DNA of 64,000 bases from Adiantum capillus-veneris (lineage: Eukaryota > Streptophyta > Polypodiopsida > Polypodiales > Pteridaceae). Of this stretch, positions 12,340 through 23,689 are shown one piece after another. Numbering within the stretch: the first letter of the stretch is position 1; each line of letters opens with the position of its first letter. The stretch is from positions 147,992,241-148,056,240 of the forward strand of contig CM043945.1 in the NCBI GenBank assembly GCA_014529385.2. The letters are read 5' to 3'. Made by a program: the position numbers and the translations under genes. Under the pieces are notes generated by a model. It saw nothing but the letters and a program-made list of their open reading frames with translations, did no database searches and had not been told where the DNA came from.

Positions 12340-13408
12340 TATAATGGAAATGGCCTAAGAACTTTGAGAATAGCGGAATTAAGAGAATTAGAGTGAGAAT
12401 TTTTATGAGACTACTTTGAGAACATAGAGGGTGAACTTAATTAGAGGTGGAAACATAACCATTATACTTAATTAACTTGGAATGAACAATACTTTTGCAA
12501 GAGAGGGAATTAGAGAACATGACAATAGTTGATGAACAGATTTATGTGGAGCCGATCCCCCCTCCAATAGGCTTTTGTATTATAGATTCTCCCATCAAGA
12601 GAGACTTGGTACAATACAATCTTTGTGTTCCTTGTGACCTAGGTGATGCAAAGAAGATGGAAAGCTTTATGCATCCCGAGCATAACATAAACTTTGTAAA
12701 AACATTAACCATCCCCGGCCTCAGTCCCAAGGCCTCAAACACCCTCAAAGGTGGAGAGAGCTAGCGAGGAATGAGGGTAGGGAAGAGTAAGAAGAAGTAA
12801 CATACGAGAAAGAGATAGTTCCTCACTTATCATCACTCTCCTTGCATAGCATAGCATATAGCATAATAATGATGATGCAGAAGATGGCTGAGCTTAAGCA
12901 TTGAAGCATGGCTCTTGGTTGGATTTTCATTCCATAGCCAAGAGTGTTGGTGTAGGCTCTCAGCTTTGCAGATGGAGCTCTTGCACTTTGCACCTCACTA
13001 ATGAGTGTGTGTGTGTGTGGGGGAGAGTATACCCTGCAAAGCAGGCCCCGTTCTTGCTTGGGTCCACCCCCTCTTTTAGCTCATGGTAGAAGCTCAATGG
13101 ACCCCTTCAAGCCTAACCAATCAAGTGCAGAGTGCATAATAAGAAATCATGCTAGGACAAGTGTCCCCCTTTTACCTTTGAGAGAAAGAGGACTTGATAA
13201 ATGCATACACAAAAAATTAAATTAGCTAAATTATCATTGGACCCCTTGAGAGGCCAACCAATAGGCTTTAAGCACCTTATGAGGTCAACATGGAGAGGAA
13301 CTTGACATGTGTCCCTAGTGCTTCATTAGGCAAGGCTTGACTTGTGTGAGGGTGTGTGTGTTCTCTCTCTAGCTCCTACAATGAGGGATGACCCTCTCTT
13401 GAGTAGGG
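12340..13408 (-). repeat. Chromovirus LTR of element D, distal part (split by copia A)
   Basis: This is the reverse complement of the LTR at 10469-11967, starting at its 3' end (TATAATGG on the plus strand) and running until copia A interrupts it at 13409. The rest of the same LTR resumes at 20645 after a perfect TAGGG duplication. Together the two parts give about 1,530 bp, matching the other LTRs of the family. The frame near 12495-12764 mirrors LTR sequence elsewhere and is not a gene. Confidence 0.85.
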
Positions 13409-14193
13409 TGTTAGGAAATAAGACGTAGCTAAATAGATAATTGAGTAGATTACTTAATGGAGAGAGACAAATTTAGATACACGAGATTATAGAGTAGAGA
13501 GAGAGAGAGAGAGAGAGTACACACGATATATGTGGTTCACCCAATGTGGGCTACGTCCACGGGAAAACAGGCACTCAATGGCTTTAGTACTTCAAAACAA
13601 GAAGTAGTTTACAAAGGGATTATACCCTTAATGGAGCTCCCGCCTTGCTTCACTCTCACCACCTCACACTCACCTTGTTGCATCAGCTTCACACACTATC
13701 AAATGTGTGTAGAAATGGCCTCCTTTTATAGGGCAAAAGGGCTGCCCTCTCTCATGAGAGGCAGCCATGTGTAGGGCAGCCATGTGTAGGCGCCCTTGTG
13801 TAGATAAGTCCAAATCAAACCCTCCAATCTGCCCATGTGTGGCCACCCTTGAGAAGACAAGTCCGCTTTTGAATTCGGCCACCGGCCATTGGCCATTGAC
13901 TTCCGACCACCGGCCACCGGCCAAACGATGGTTGTTTTTCGACCACTTTTCTGCCACCGGCCTGCCATAATATTCCGGTGAAAAGGAATATTCTGGCGAG
14001 GGAAAAAAAAAGTCTCGGGGACGGAAGCCCCCGAGGCCCCTAAAGTTGCCTCTGATTTTTGGCCGTGAAAATTTTGGTTTCCGACGAGTGATTTTCCTTC
14101 ACGCATGATGGCTTCTCCTCATAATGGGGGCCTTACAAATGTGCGCTTTTACCACAGAAAATTACAAGGGTAAATCAGGCTCCATACTTAACA
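13409..14193 (-). repeat. 3' LTR of copia A
   Basis: On the plus strand it runs from TGTTAGGAAATAAGACG to CCATACTTAACA. It carries the family features: GA array (about 13496-13518), TATA box in minus orientation (CTATAAAAGG, plus-strand complement near 13731), and the GGCCACCGGCC minisatellite near 13875-13925. A purine-rich tract (CCAAGTGGAAGAT on the minus strand, about 14194-14207) sits just upstream in element orientation and serves as the plus-strand primer. Confidence 0.92.
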
Positions 14194-14253
14194 ATCTTCC
14201 ACTTGGAGACTGATCTCCAAATCAAACATGTGACTGCTTTCCATTCTGGCTTC

Positions 14254-14598
14254 TTATCCTTGAATGCCGATTGAAGATGAGCAAAATCTCAACTTCTCCT
14301 TGTTGACCACCTTTGGAAACATGTCTGCAGGATTTTTACTTGTATGCACCTTTCCTAGCTTTAGTTGTCCCTCTTCCAAAAGAGTGCGTATGAAGTGATA
14401 TCTCACTTCAATGTGCTTTGTCCTTGAATGAAAGGCTGAGTTCTTCGCAAGATGGATAGCGGTTTGGCTATCACTGTACAAGACACAATTGTCTTGTTTG
14501 AATCCAATCTCTTCTAAGAATCTGTGAATCCATAGAATTTCTTTGCTTGCCTCCGTCATTGCTACATACTCTGCTTCCGTGGTAGAAAGTGAAACCAC
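14254..14598 (-). pseudogene. Copia A RNase H, C-terminal part
   Basis: The frame contains EAEYVAMTEASKE, LYSDSQTAIHLAKN, RTKHIEVRYHFIR and a terminal NPADMFPKVV block, the standard end of copia-type RNase H, which removes RNA from the DNA hybrid during replication. The active-site Glu (TEAEY) and the Asp of YSDS are visible. The N-terminal part is lost through the neighbouring deletion. It is the last pol domain before the 3' LTR. Confidence 0.9.
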
Positions 14599-14648
14599 TT
14601 TCTGCAGCTTTGAAGCCCAGCTTACTGCTGTGCCTCAACCGTGAACAC

Positions 14649-14948
14649 ATAGCCAGTAGTGCTCCTTCGAAGTTCGAGTCTCTTTGTCACCTGCCATATC
14701 TGCATCAGCATACCTTCTAGAAAAATACCGTTGAAGCATATGGAACTTTAGACCTATAGGCTATCTCCTCTTGTGTCTTTGGACACATATCCTTCATTAG
14801 TTTAAAATGACCAGCCAAAGGTGTAGAAACTAGTTTTGCATTTTGCATTGCAAACCTTTCTAGTACCTTTTTGATGTAATCTTCTTGAGATAGCTTTATT
14901 GTCTTCTTCGTCGTGTCCCTTGATATTTTCATACCAAGTATCCTCTAG
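14649..14948 (-). pseudogene. Copia A RT/RNase H junction fragment with internal deletion
   Basis: This short piece encodes the RT thumb segment (MKISRDTTKKTIKLSQEDYIKKVLERF and the STPL block). Compared with element B (38525-38715) about 180 bases encoding the segment after 'SKVPYA' are missing near 14727-14735, which removes the TRPDIA and WRYLKGT-type motifs and shifts the frame. Its right edge is the fold-back insertion. Confidence 0.85.
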
Positions 14949-15339
14949 ATTAGAAAATTTCGGAGGTCATTTGGAGGGCCTTGTAAGAAATTGTATTTCT
15001 CTCTCTAGAAACTTTTTTTAAAATGCACTTGCACCTTGTGAGTACGTCCAAAAGGACAACCAGACACTTTAAAAAGTAGATTTTTATTCCCAATCGTCCT
15101 TGAAAATGGTCACTTTTTTATTTAATGTGAGCGTCTTTTTCAGGAGGCAGGTGCGGCACATTCAAGGCAGCTTACGTCATCACTGAAAGTTGAAAAGTCA
15201 CAAACTATCAAATAGTGATAGATTCTGAGGCTTTTGACACTACCAATGCGTCCAGAACGCCAAAATACCCTAAAAACGAATGTCTACTTGTCTCATTCCG
15301 ACATCCGGAGAGGCAAAAAATGTCAAAAAACCCCAAAAA

Positions 15340-15491
15340 ATGGGCTTTTTACTTAAGGCGCGCGAGGAGGCATTCTAAAATGCTAGAATGCCCCTCTGCG
15401 CACCGGTAGTACAAAGCTCCTTTTAGTGATTTTTGGACAATTATCTTTGAAGAAAGCCTACCCATGTTTCTCTATTGCACTTTTGCACCAT

Positions 15492-15571
<80 letters not shown>

Positions 15572-15864
15572 TTCTATAGCTTAGCATATTTAAAGAGAGA
15601 GAGAGCGAGAGACTCCCATTACTAACGGCGCATGTGGAGCATGTTTTGACCTCAAAAAACACCTCCTCGCGCCGTTAGTATAAGGTAACAGAAAGACTCT
15701 CTCTCTCTCTATCTCTCTCTCTCTCTCTCTCTCTTTCCCCCGCCTTACTTCCTCTCTCTATAACACTCACACATACACACATAAACACATACACTGGTGG
15801 ATGCACAATACTAAAGGCGCGCATAGAGACATGCACACCGGTTGTGCCTCTCTACGCGCGCCTA

Positions 15865-15941
<77 letters not shown>

Positions 15942-15946
15942 CTCTT

Positions 15947-15985
<39 letters not shown>

Positions 15986-16375
15986 TATATTTGTGTGTCT
16001 GTGTGTTTGTGAGTGTGTGTCTCTGTGTGTGTCTGTCTGTGTGTGTGTATGTTATATTTGTGTCTCTGTGTGTTTGTGTGTATGTTATATTTGTCTGTGT
16101 GTGTGTGTGTGTGTGATCAAAATGCACTTTGTAGAATTGTAACAATGGGTGTGCGTGCTCACTCTTATAGACCCGAAATTACGATCTCTAAGGCTAAGAT
16201 GATAAAGAAAAAACCTATGTGATAGATGAAAGCCTTTTTAGAGATTTTTTGACATTTTCCTCTCAAAAAGCTCTCTAAAAGAGGAAAAAAGGGGCTTTTT
16301 ACTAACGGCGCGCGATGAGGCATTCCAAAATTTTGGAATGCCCCCTCGCGCGCCGCTAGTAAAATGTTCTTTTAG
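15340..16375. repeat. Four related GGCGCGC hairpins inside the fold-back insertion
   Basis: Four short imperfect palindromes share the pattern TACTAA(C/A)GGCGCGC ... GCGCGCCGTTAGTA: about 15347-15413, 15617-15684, 15806-15873 and 16306-16371. The outer arms are conserved while the loop-proximal arm differs, for example GGCATTCCAAAATTTTGGAATGCC in the last one. Two lie in the long inverted arms and two in the central part. Confidence 0.8.
15492..16115. repeat. Microsatellite cluster (CT)n, (GA)n, (GT)n
   Basis: Long CT runs at about 15492-15569 and 15697-15734, a GA run at 15868-15940 and interrupted GT/TGTC runs from 15947 to 16115 occupy the centre of the fold-back insertion. Frames across them encode only dipeptide repeats. 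Confidence 0.95.
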
Positions 16376-16769
16376 GGGTTTTTGACATTCTTTGCCTCTT
16401 TGGATGTCGGAGCTAGGCAATTGGACATTCATTTCTAGGATATTTGGGCGTTCCGGACGCATTGACAGTATCAAAAGTTTCAAAATCTTCCACCACTTGA
16501 TAGTTTTTGTAACTTTTTTAATTCTAGTGATGACGTAAGCCGTATCAAATGCACCGCATCTACCTTCTGAAAAAGGTGCTCGCATTAAATGAAAGAGAGT
16601 GATCGTTTTCAAGGACCACTAGATTATTAAATGAGGAGAGGGACACCTTTTATATTTTTGTTAATATCAATCTATTTTTCTACGTAACGTAGGCTCTTCT
16701 CTCATTGGAGGAGCTTATTTTCCTCTCTCTTCAAAAAGGCCCTCCAAAAGACCTTCGAAATCTCCTAAT

Positions 16770-17969
16770 GGTTGCAGCACCTAAATCTTTTATTGAAAAA
16801 TATTTAGACAACTCCTCTTTTAGGTCTTTGATGTCCTGCATGTTAGCACTTGCAATCAACATGTCATCAACATACAACATTAGGATGATGAATTTCCCAT
16901 CTCCCAAATTCTTCGTGTAGGCGCAGTGATCCGAGTCGCATCTTGTGAATCCATGATCCAACATCCATCGATAAAAATTCAAGTACCATTGTCTTGATGC
17001 TTGCTTTAAACCATACAAGCTCTTCTTTAATCTACAAACCATTTTCTCCTTACCTTTTACTTCATACCCATTTGGTTGAAGCATGTAGATTTCCTCCTCT
17101 AAGTCACCGTGAGGGAATGCCATATTTACATCCATTTGCTCGAGATTTAGATCATGAGCAGCCACAAGCCTAATTGAGTTCATTTTTACAACATGAGAAA
17201 ATATTTCATTGAAGTCAATACCTTTATTTTGAGAAAAACCTTTTACCACAAGCATAGACTTGTACCTTTTCTTCCCACCTTCTTCTTCCTTCACCTTGTA
17301 CACCCATTTGTTTTGAAGTGCTCGCTTACATTTAGGCAACTCAACCAATTCCCATGTTTGGTTGCGATGTAGTGAGTCCATCTCCACTTGCATGCTCTTC
17401 GTCCACTCTTCTTTGGATTCATGTTGCATAGCTTCTTCGTATGATTCTGACTCTCCAGAATCAGAGATCAAGAGATGGTTGAAGGAAGGAACAAACCTTT
17501 CAGGAGGTCTACTTGCTCTTGTAGATCTTCGGGGAATAGGTTGAGGCTCCTCATTTGGTTGACGTTGTTGCACATTGTCACCGTTTGCAGTCCTTGAGTC
17601 TTCTCCGTCCTCAAGCTCCATGTACTCATCACCTGTTTCTTTTGTTTGATTTCTTTCCAAGTAATCTTCGTACATATTTTTTTCGTTAAAAATTACATCC
17701 CTACTCCTTAAGATTTTACCATCTTCAGGATTCCATAGGCGATACCCAAAGTCACCTTCTCCATAGCCAATGAAGAAACACTTTTTGGACTTTGCATCTA
17801 GCTTTGATCTTAGGCTTCTATCTATGTGCATGAAAGCCTCACACCCAAACAATTTGAGAAATGCATAATTCACCGGTTTACCTATCCATGCCTCTTCTAG
17901 AACCCATCCAATGCCGTTGAGGGTGACCGATTGATTAAGTACACAGACGTACTTACAGCTTCCGCCCAA
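16770..17969 (-). pseudogene. Copia A pol: integrase C-terminus and reverse transcriptase
   Basis: Reading leftwards, the frame starts in the integrase C-terminal region (GCEAFMHID, KSKKCFFIGYGEGD), passes an acidic linker, then enters RT: NKWVYKVKEEEGGKKRYKS, VVKGFSQ, AFPHGDLEEEIYM, KKSLYGLKQASRQW and the catalytic LMLYVDDM at about residue 370. These are diagnostic of Tnt1/Tork-type copia RT. A small deletion removes 'FLSL' relative to B near the RLVAAHD motif. The final residues before the insertion come from fold-back DNA. Confidence 0.93.
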
Positions 17970-18927
17970 AGCTCAAGCGGTAGGCCTGCATGTAGCCACA
18001 TGCTTCGTGCTCGCTCCATGATTGTTCTGTTCATCCTTTCTGAAATCCCATTTTGTTGAGGTGTCCTTGGGGTTGTCCTTTTTCTGCGAATGCCATTGCT
18101 AGCACAAAAGCTTTCAAAAGCTTGGTTGCAATATTCACCTCCATTGTCGGACATGAGGCATTTAACCTTGATACCTGTTTCATTATCCACAAAGACTTTC
18201 CACCTTTGAAATACGAAAAATACATTGGATTTATTTTTCATGACATAAACCCATGTTTTCCTAGTCGCATCGTCTATGAATGTTACATAGTCCAATGAGC
18301 CACCAAGTGATGGTATACTTGCAGGACCCCAAACATCAGAATGAACGAACTCAAGTTTTTTATTTTTTCTTTCATTTCTTGATTTTTGAAATTTTACCCT
18401 CTTTTGTTTACCATAAACACAATCTTCACAGAACTCTAAGTCCACTTCTTTCAAACCTGGTAGAAGCTTCTTTGTTTGAAGGATTTGCATTCCTTTGGCA
18501 CTCATATGCCCAAGCCGGTAGTGCCACACCGCACTTTCAACTTCTGTAGTTGTTGCACAAGCTGAAGGTTGCGTGCTAACAGTACACAAGTAAGTGTACC
18601 AACCTTTTCTCCCTTGGAAACCACCAAAGATCCCTTTGAGATCTTCCACTGTTTGTTTCCGAATGCAATGTTGTGACCCTCATCGTCCAATTTTCCTGTA
18701 GAGATCAATTTTTTGTGAAGAGAAGGAACATGCCTAACATCTTTAAGCTTCCATTCATTTCCGTTAGCAGTTTTGACAGAAACTGTACCTTTGCCGACAA
18801 TCTCACAAGCTTCATCATCTCCCAAGTATACATACCCAAAATTACCTTTGGTGTAGTCTTGGAAATGTTGCTTGTGTGGTGTCGCATGGAATGAAGCCCC
18901 GGAATCTACTATCCAGGAATTAGACAC
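17897..18927 (-). pseudogene. Copia A protease, GAG-pre-integrase and integrase core
   Basis: The minus strand gives a retropepsin start (SNSWIVDSGASFHAT near 18910), the pre-integrase zinc module (WHYRLGHMSAKGM ... CEDCVYGKQ near 18520-18400) and the integrase core (HSDVWGPAS, DDATRKTWVY, MSDNGGEY, PQQNGISERMN). All three acidic catalytic residues of the DDE core are readable. A frameshift separates protease from integrase near 18580, and another precedes the C-terminal part. The integrase inserts the cDNA into the host chromosome. Confidence 0.92.
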
Positions 18928-18929
18928 AT

Positions 18930-19773
18930 TGTCTAATGAGAGAATTAGAGCATCTTACTCTACTTTACCTACCACATTGGCCTCCGATGTTGGCTTGTTG
19001 TCTTGAGACTCTGAATCCTTCTTCTTGGACTAGAAATCCTTCTTGACGTGGCCCTTCTTGCCGTAGTTCCAATATTCAAGAACTGACTTTGTGCGTTACT
19101 TGCTCCGCCTTGAGCGATCACGACCCTTTTGGTTTTTGAACCTCTCCTTAGGCCTTCCTCTTGTTTCTACTGATAGTGCAGCACTTGATGATTCTCCTGT
19201 GCTTCTCCTTCGTATTTCCTCGCTTAGGAGAACACCCACAACATCATCAAACTTAAGAGTATTTGTGCCAGAAATAGAATTACTTACAGCCATCACAAGG
19301 CTGTCCCAACTATCCGGTAGAGATGATAGTATAAGGAGAGCTCGCACTTCATCATCAAAATTGATTTTCACCGATCGAAGTTGACTTATGTTTGTGTAAA
19401 AGTCATTTAGGTGTTCTGCAACTGAACCATTCTCTGCCATCTTTAGATTTAACAAGCGCTTCATAAGAAATACCTTATTGGATGCCGATGGTTTCTCGTA
19501 GAAGTCGTCAAGTGACTTCATCAAGTCCTCCGTGGTCTTCATCTCCAAAACATTGAAGGCCACTGTTCACGCTAAGCTTAACCGGATTGTTCCTAGTGCC
19601 TTTTGATCAAGGACAATCCATGCTTCATCTGCCATTGTTGCGGGCCATCTGCCTAGTTGCAAATAGAGGTCCTTCTGGTAGAGATAGTTTTCAATCTGCA
19701 TCTTCCAATGTTGGTAGTTTTTGCCATTGAACTTCTCAATCTTGAGCTTCACTTCCTCCGCCATAACTCCCAC
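18930..19773 (-). pseudogene. Copia A gag (UBN2-type) with decayed zinc knuckle
   Basis: Reading starts at 19773 with KIEKFNGKNYQHWKMQIENYL, the usual start of plant copia gag. An in-frame stop lies at the junction near 19566, and the frame continues to 19096 with the MKTTEDLMKSLDDFYEKPSA and LNDFYTNISQLRSV blocks. The knuckle near 19075-19030 is damaged: the Cys that opens it in B is replaced and a stop follows. Gag forms the virus-like particle that packages element RNA. Confidence 0.9.
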
Positions 19774-19823
19774 TCAATTCAAGGAATCCTTTCCTTGAGA
19801 TAACTTAGCTACGAGCAAACCTT

Positions 19824-19835
19824 GCTCTGATACCA
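19824..19835 (-). promoter_or_regulatory. Primer-binding site of copia A (initiator Met tRNA)
   Basis: The plus strand GCTCTGATACCA is the complement of TGGTATCAGAGC, the standard copia primer site, three bases inside the 5' LTR. Confidence 0.92.
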
Positions 19836-19838
19836 GTT

Positions 19839-20644
19839 TGTTAGGAAATAAGACGTAGCTAAATAGATAATTGAGTAGATTACTTAATGGAGAGAGACAT
19901 ATTTACATACACAAGATTATAGAGTAGAGAGAGAGAGAGAGAGTACACACGATATACGTGGTTCACCCAATGTGGGCTATGTCCCCACGGGAAAAGAGCC
20001 ACTCAATGGCTTTAGTACTTCAAAACAAGAAGTAGTTTACAAAGGGATTATACCCTTAATGGAGCTCCCGCCTTGCTTCACTCTCACCACCTCACACTCA
20101 CCTTGTTACATTAGCTTCACACACTATGAAATGTGTGTATAAATGTCCTTCTTTTATAGGCCTAAAGGGTTGTCCTCTCTCATGAGAGGCAGCCATGTGT
20201 AGCCGCCCTTGTGTAGATAAGTCCAAATCGGATCCTCCAATCCACCCATGTGTGGCCGCCCTTGAGAAGACAAGTCTGCTTTTGAATTCAGCCTCCACCA
20301 CTGGCCATTGAATTCAGCCTGCACCATTGGCCATTGAATTCATCCACCGGCCACCGGCCATTGACTTTCGACCACCGGCCACCAGGCAACTGACAGTTGT
20401 TTTCCGACCACTTTCTGGCCGCCGTCCGGCCATGATATTCCGGCGAGGGAAAAAAAAGTCTCGGGGGCGGAAGCCCTCGAAGAGGCCCCTAAAGTTGCCC
20501 CTGATTTTTGGCCCCGTGAAAATTTTGGTTTCCGGTGAGTGATTTTCCTTCACGCACGATGGCTTCTCCTCATAATGGGGGCCTTACAAATGTGCGCTTT
20601 TACCACAGAAAATTACAAGGGTAAATCAGGCTCCATACTTAACA
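19839..20644 (-). repeat. 5' LTR of copia A
   Basis: It has the same ends as the 3' LTR but is 21 bp longer, mostly through an extra unit in the GGCC minisatellite (about 20290-20395) and a changed GA array. It is followed by the TAGGG duplication and the rest of the D LTR. Confidence 0.92.
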
Positions 20645-21105
20645 TAGGGATCTTGTCGACTTTTAAGAACACCTTGAACCCCTTAAGCACATTAATCATG
20701 GAGCACCTTAGCACCTTAGTCCTTAAGCACCTCAAGCACCTTAGTCAACAAGCATGACAAGCACCTCAAGCACCTTAGTTAGCAAGCATGACAAGCACGT
20801 CAAGCTAGGGCGAGGTTCCCACCTCAAGCACATCCCTAGCTTGCTTAGGGTCTAAGGACTTTTATCACTAACCTTTGGAGGGCTTTAATGAAGCTAACCC
20901 TAAGGTATTTAAGCTCCATTATCTAGCATTTGTCTTTGATAAACCATCTCTCATTTGGACCCTTTTAACTTTGGCCCCGTGTTGAGATAGATCCATAAGC
21001 ACATGTGTATATTCTAACCCTTGTTCCCATTTATTCTCCCACATCAAATGATCAGTTTAATATGAGAAAATCATTTGGATTGGCTAGATATTAGATGTTA
21101 TGACA
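20645..21105 (-). repeat. Chromovirus LTR of element D, proximal part
   Basis: This continues the LTR begun at 12340-13408 after copia A. In element orientation it starts TGTCATAACATC at 21105, directly after a purine tract (AAGAGAGAGGTAA), which identifies it as the 3' LTR of minus-strand element D. It contains 'AAGCACCTCAAGCACCTTAGT' minisatellite units (about 20700-20800; here interrupted by variants) also seen in the other copies. Confidence 0.88.
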
Positions 21106-21524
21106 TTACCTCTCTCTTGAAATCATAGTCGTCCTTGACTATAAGGTAGAAGAGATAAAGTCTTAGTCATTAGCCTATGTTTCTTAGCAGGTAGAGGATC
21201 CCTTTTTACCATACAACATCATTCCAAGATGGATGACTAATCCATTTTGGGCTTGGGAAACTTAGTTGCCACAATCATGTCTGCTCTTTAGTCCATTTCA
21301 TTCTCCCAAAGTAGAGTGACAAATTCTACTTGGAGTTTGAGAGACGTCGTCATCACAAACATGATTCTAAGCATGCATACTACTTAAATTTGTGCACAAT
21401 AAAAAGGGAATTAGTCTTATAAGACAAAAACATTGGTCATTTAGAAGAAACATGTATATTTTCTTACTCTTATGTAGCATTGTAAGCATTGACAAGGTTC
21501 ATACTATCCTTAAGCTGTATTCCT

Positions 21525-21665
21525 TGCATCCATCTAGCATCTTCAAAAGGATAAATTTTGAACTTAAAGAGATAGCGTCGGATAATCTTACCATGTTGTA
21601 GTACCTTGTCTTCATGCTAAAGGATAGCTTCCAGTTGTAGCACCTCTTCTTTATCTTCAATTTCT
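21525..21665 (-). pseudogene. Element D chromodomain
   Basis: The minus strand encodes HEDKVLQHGKIIRRYLFKFKIYPFEDARWM. The aromatic and acidic pattern (YL-KFK-YPFEDARW) is the chromodomain seen at the integrase C-terminus of chromoviruses, where it steers integration toward marked chromatin. A stop lies just before it and it is out of frame with the integrase tail. Confidence 0.75.
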
Positions 21666-21673
21666 AGGGGGTC

Positions 21674-22054
21674 TTAAATAATTGGTTCTCTTGGTGGATC
21701 TCCTTTGTAGAGCTTAAGTAGGCTCAAATGAAAAGCATTGTGTATGAGCCAATGGTTGGGCAACTTGAGTTGATAAGCCATGTCATTGATTGTCTTCAAG
21801 ATTTGAAAAGGACCATAGTATCTTTTTGCTAGTTTAGCATAATACTTTTGATGGCCCGTAGGATTTTTGCCCGTCCTTTGCCTCAATCGAGCCATCGGAA
21901 ACTTAAGTAAGACCCAATCATTTTCTTTGAACGTTAAGGTCCTTCTATGCTTGTTAGCATCAAATTTTTCCTTTGTTGAGAGGTGGCTCCTTAATCTTTT
22001 GAAAAGGTTCCTATAGGTCATGGCTATACTCATCGACAACCAAGATCTTCCCAC
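21674..22054 (-). pseudogene. Element D integrase C-terminal (GPY/F) region
   Basis: The frame includes [61 protein letters not shown]. The RYYGPF motif is the GPY/F module of gypsy integrases. It matches element E 29655-30131 almost residue for residue, but the frame is intact here where E has a stop in the module. Confidence 0.9.
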
Positions 22055-22099
22055 GTACTTTAAGTAGCAAGGGACTTTTAGGTCTTCCCTCTATGATCT

Positions 22100-22765
22100 C
22101 AAAAGGTTCCTTTCTCGTAGTAGTATGGACAATATTATTGTACGCATACTCTACAAGGGGTTATTACTTTTCCCATTGTGAGTATTGATCTACTTCTGTA
22201 ACATAAGTCTTTAGTACATTGATTATTGTAAGATTGGCTATCTCAGCTTGGCCATCCATTTGTGGGTGATAGGTCGAAGAGAAATTTAATCTTGTATCTT
22301 GATTTTCAAAGAGACCTTTCCAAAAATTACTAATCATTCTAGGATCTCCATCTGACACGATGGATGTTGGCAATTCATGGTGCTTGAAAATATGAGATAT
22401 GAAGAGGGTTTCCACTTGGTGTGCCTTAATAGTCATTTTGACAAGAATAAAGTGTGCTTACTTGCTAAAAATTTGACTATTGTTCATATTCCCGCATTCC
22501 CATGGATAGACTTAGGTAATCCAAAGATAAAATCCATGGATATACTCTCCAAGTTGAATTAGGGATTGGAAATGGTTGGAGTAACCCAGGTTGCTTCCCT
22601 ATATCATACTTGGTCTTTTGGCATACCACACATTTTGAAACATACTCTTCTATGTCCACTTTCATGGTAGGCCAATAGAAGTACCTCTCTACTCCTCAAA
22701 GAGTAGATTGAATGCATGATCTATGCCCCGCATAAGGAGGAGCATGGGACTCATACATGAATTTC
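22100..22765 (-). pseudogene. Element D HHCC zinc module and integrase core
   Basis: From 22665 leftwards the minus strand reads VDIEEYVSKCVVCQKTKYD (end of the HHCC module), then PWILSLDYL, where the first catalytic Asp survives after a frame change. At 22436-22164, KHHELPTSIVSDGDPRMISNFW and HPQMDGQAEIANLT carry the second Asp and the Glu. Several frameshifts make it non-functional. Confidence 0.88.
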
Positions 22766-23285
22766 TTACGAAGGGAGTGAGTAACACATAGCCTGCTGCC
22801 ATGGAGAAGATAACCATCCTACGAGGTGAATGGTTCTTCTTTTACCCAAAGCAAGGGGTGACATTATGTTTATAAATTCAGGGTCAGTAGCATACTCACC
22901 TATCATAGAAGATAGATCATTGTGAGTTGTTATAGACACCACATTGACTCTTGGTTGTCGTGAAAGTGCATCAGCCACTTGATTGTGCTTACTAGCAATG
23001 TGGGCAATATGAAAATAAAATTGCGAAAGAAAAATTTCCCACCTCATTTGTTTGTCAAAAAGGTTGGTTTATGTCATGAGTACTTGAGACTTTGGTGGTC
23101 CATTCACAAAATAAATGGAGTCCCCAATAGATAGTGTTTCCATGTGTCTAGGGTATGTAGAACAACTAGAAGCTTTTTTTTGTATATACCCAAGACTCGT
23201 TCATCGGCATTGAGCTTTTGGCTCTCATATTCTATGGCATGCCCTTCTTGAAGCAAAATTGCTCCAAGGAAGTCACCACAAGCAT
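22766..23285 (-). pseudogene. Element D RNase H, C-terminal part
   Basis: The region beside the gag-only element reads GAILLQEGHAIEYESQKLN, then LLVVLHTLDTWKHYLLGTPF and, after a shift, RWEIFLSQFYFHIAHI with HNQVADALSR. These are the ordered RNase H motifs of gypsy elements. The catalytic Asp of 'QCDAC' lies on the other side of the insertion, near 25625. Confidence 0.9.
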
Positions 23286-23673
<388 letters not shown>

Positions 23674-23675
23674 AC

Positions 23676-23689
23676 CGGTATCAGAGCCC
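23676..23689 (+). promoter_or_regulatory. Primer-binding site of the gag-only element
   Basis: CCGGTATCAGAGCC directly behind the LTR matches the initiator-Met-tRNA primer site TGGTATCAGAGC with one change, the same type as copia A and B. Confidence 0.85.

Larger units (their letters stand above)
14949..16769. mobile_element. 1.8-kb fold-back (long terminal inverted repeat) insertion in copia A
   Basis: Element A is continuous with B on both sides of this block, so it is an insertion in the RT frame. Its ends are inverted copies: ATTAGAAAATTTCGGAGGTC at 14949 corresponds to the complement of GACCTTCGAAATCTCCTAAT ending at 16769. The inverted similarity continues for roughly 475 bp on each side (left to about 15425, right from about 16245). 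The middle holds CT, GA and GT microsatellites and two more GC-rich hairpins. No transposase is present, so it is non-autonomous. Long inverted arms fit a MULE or fold-back type, and the internal GGCGCGC hairpins recall CACTA subterminal repeats. No clear TSD was found. Confidence 0.78.
13409..20644 (-). mobile_element. Complete copia (Tnt1/Tork-type) LTR retrotransposon 'A', TSD TAGGG
   Basis: Two related LTRs (13409-14193 and 19839-20644) flank gag and pol on the minus strand. The pentamer TAGGG is present directly outside both ends (13404-13408 and 20645-20649). The internal region begins with a primer site matching initiator Met tRNA and ends with a purine tract, so boundaries and orientation are firm. 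The order gag, protease, integrase, reverse transcriptase, RNase H is that of copia elements. It inserted into the 3' LTR of element D. A 1.8-kb fold-back element later entered its RT, and about 180 bp of RT/RNase H are deleted near 14727, so it is inactive. Confidence 0.95.

Noticed and set aside
15792-15830. CACTGGTGGA as the 5' end of a CACTA transposon
   Set aside because: No matching inverted end or 3-bp target duplication was found inside the fold-back block, so it is reported only as a hint within the hairpin finding.
18053-18549. Plus-strand frames opposite copia A pol (also 40217-40713 in B)
   Set aside because: They are antisense shadows of a recognisable pol frame.
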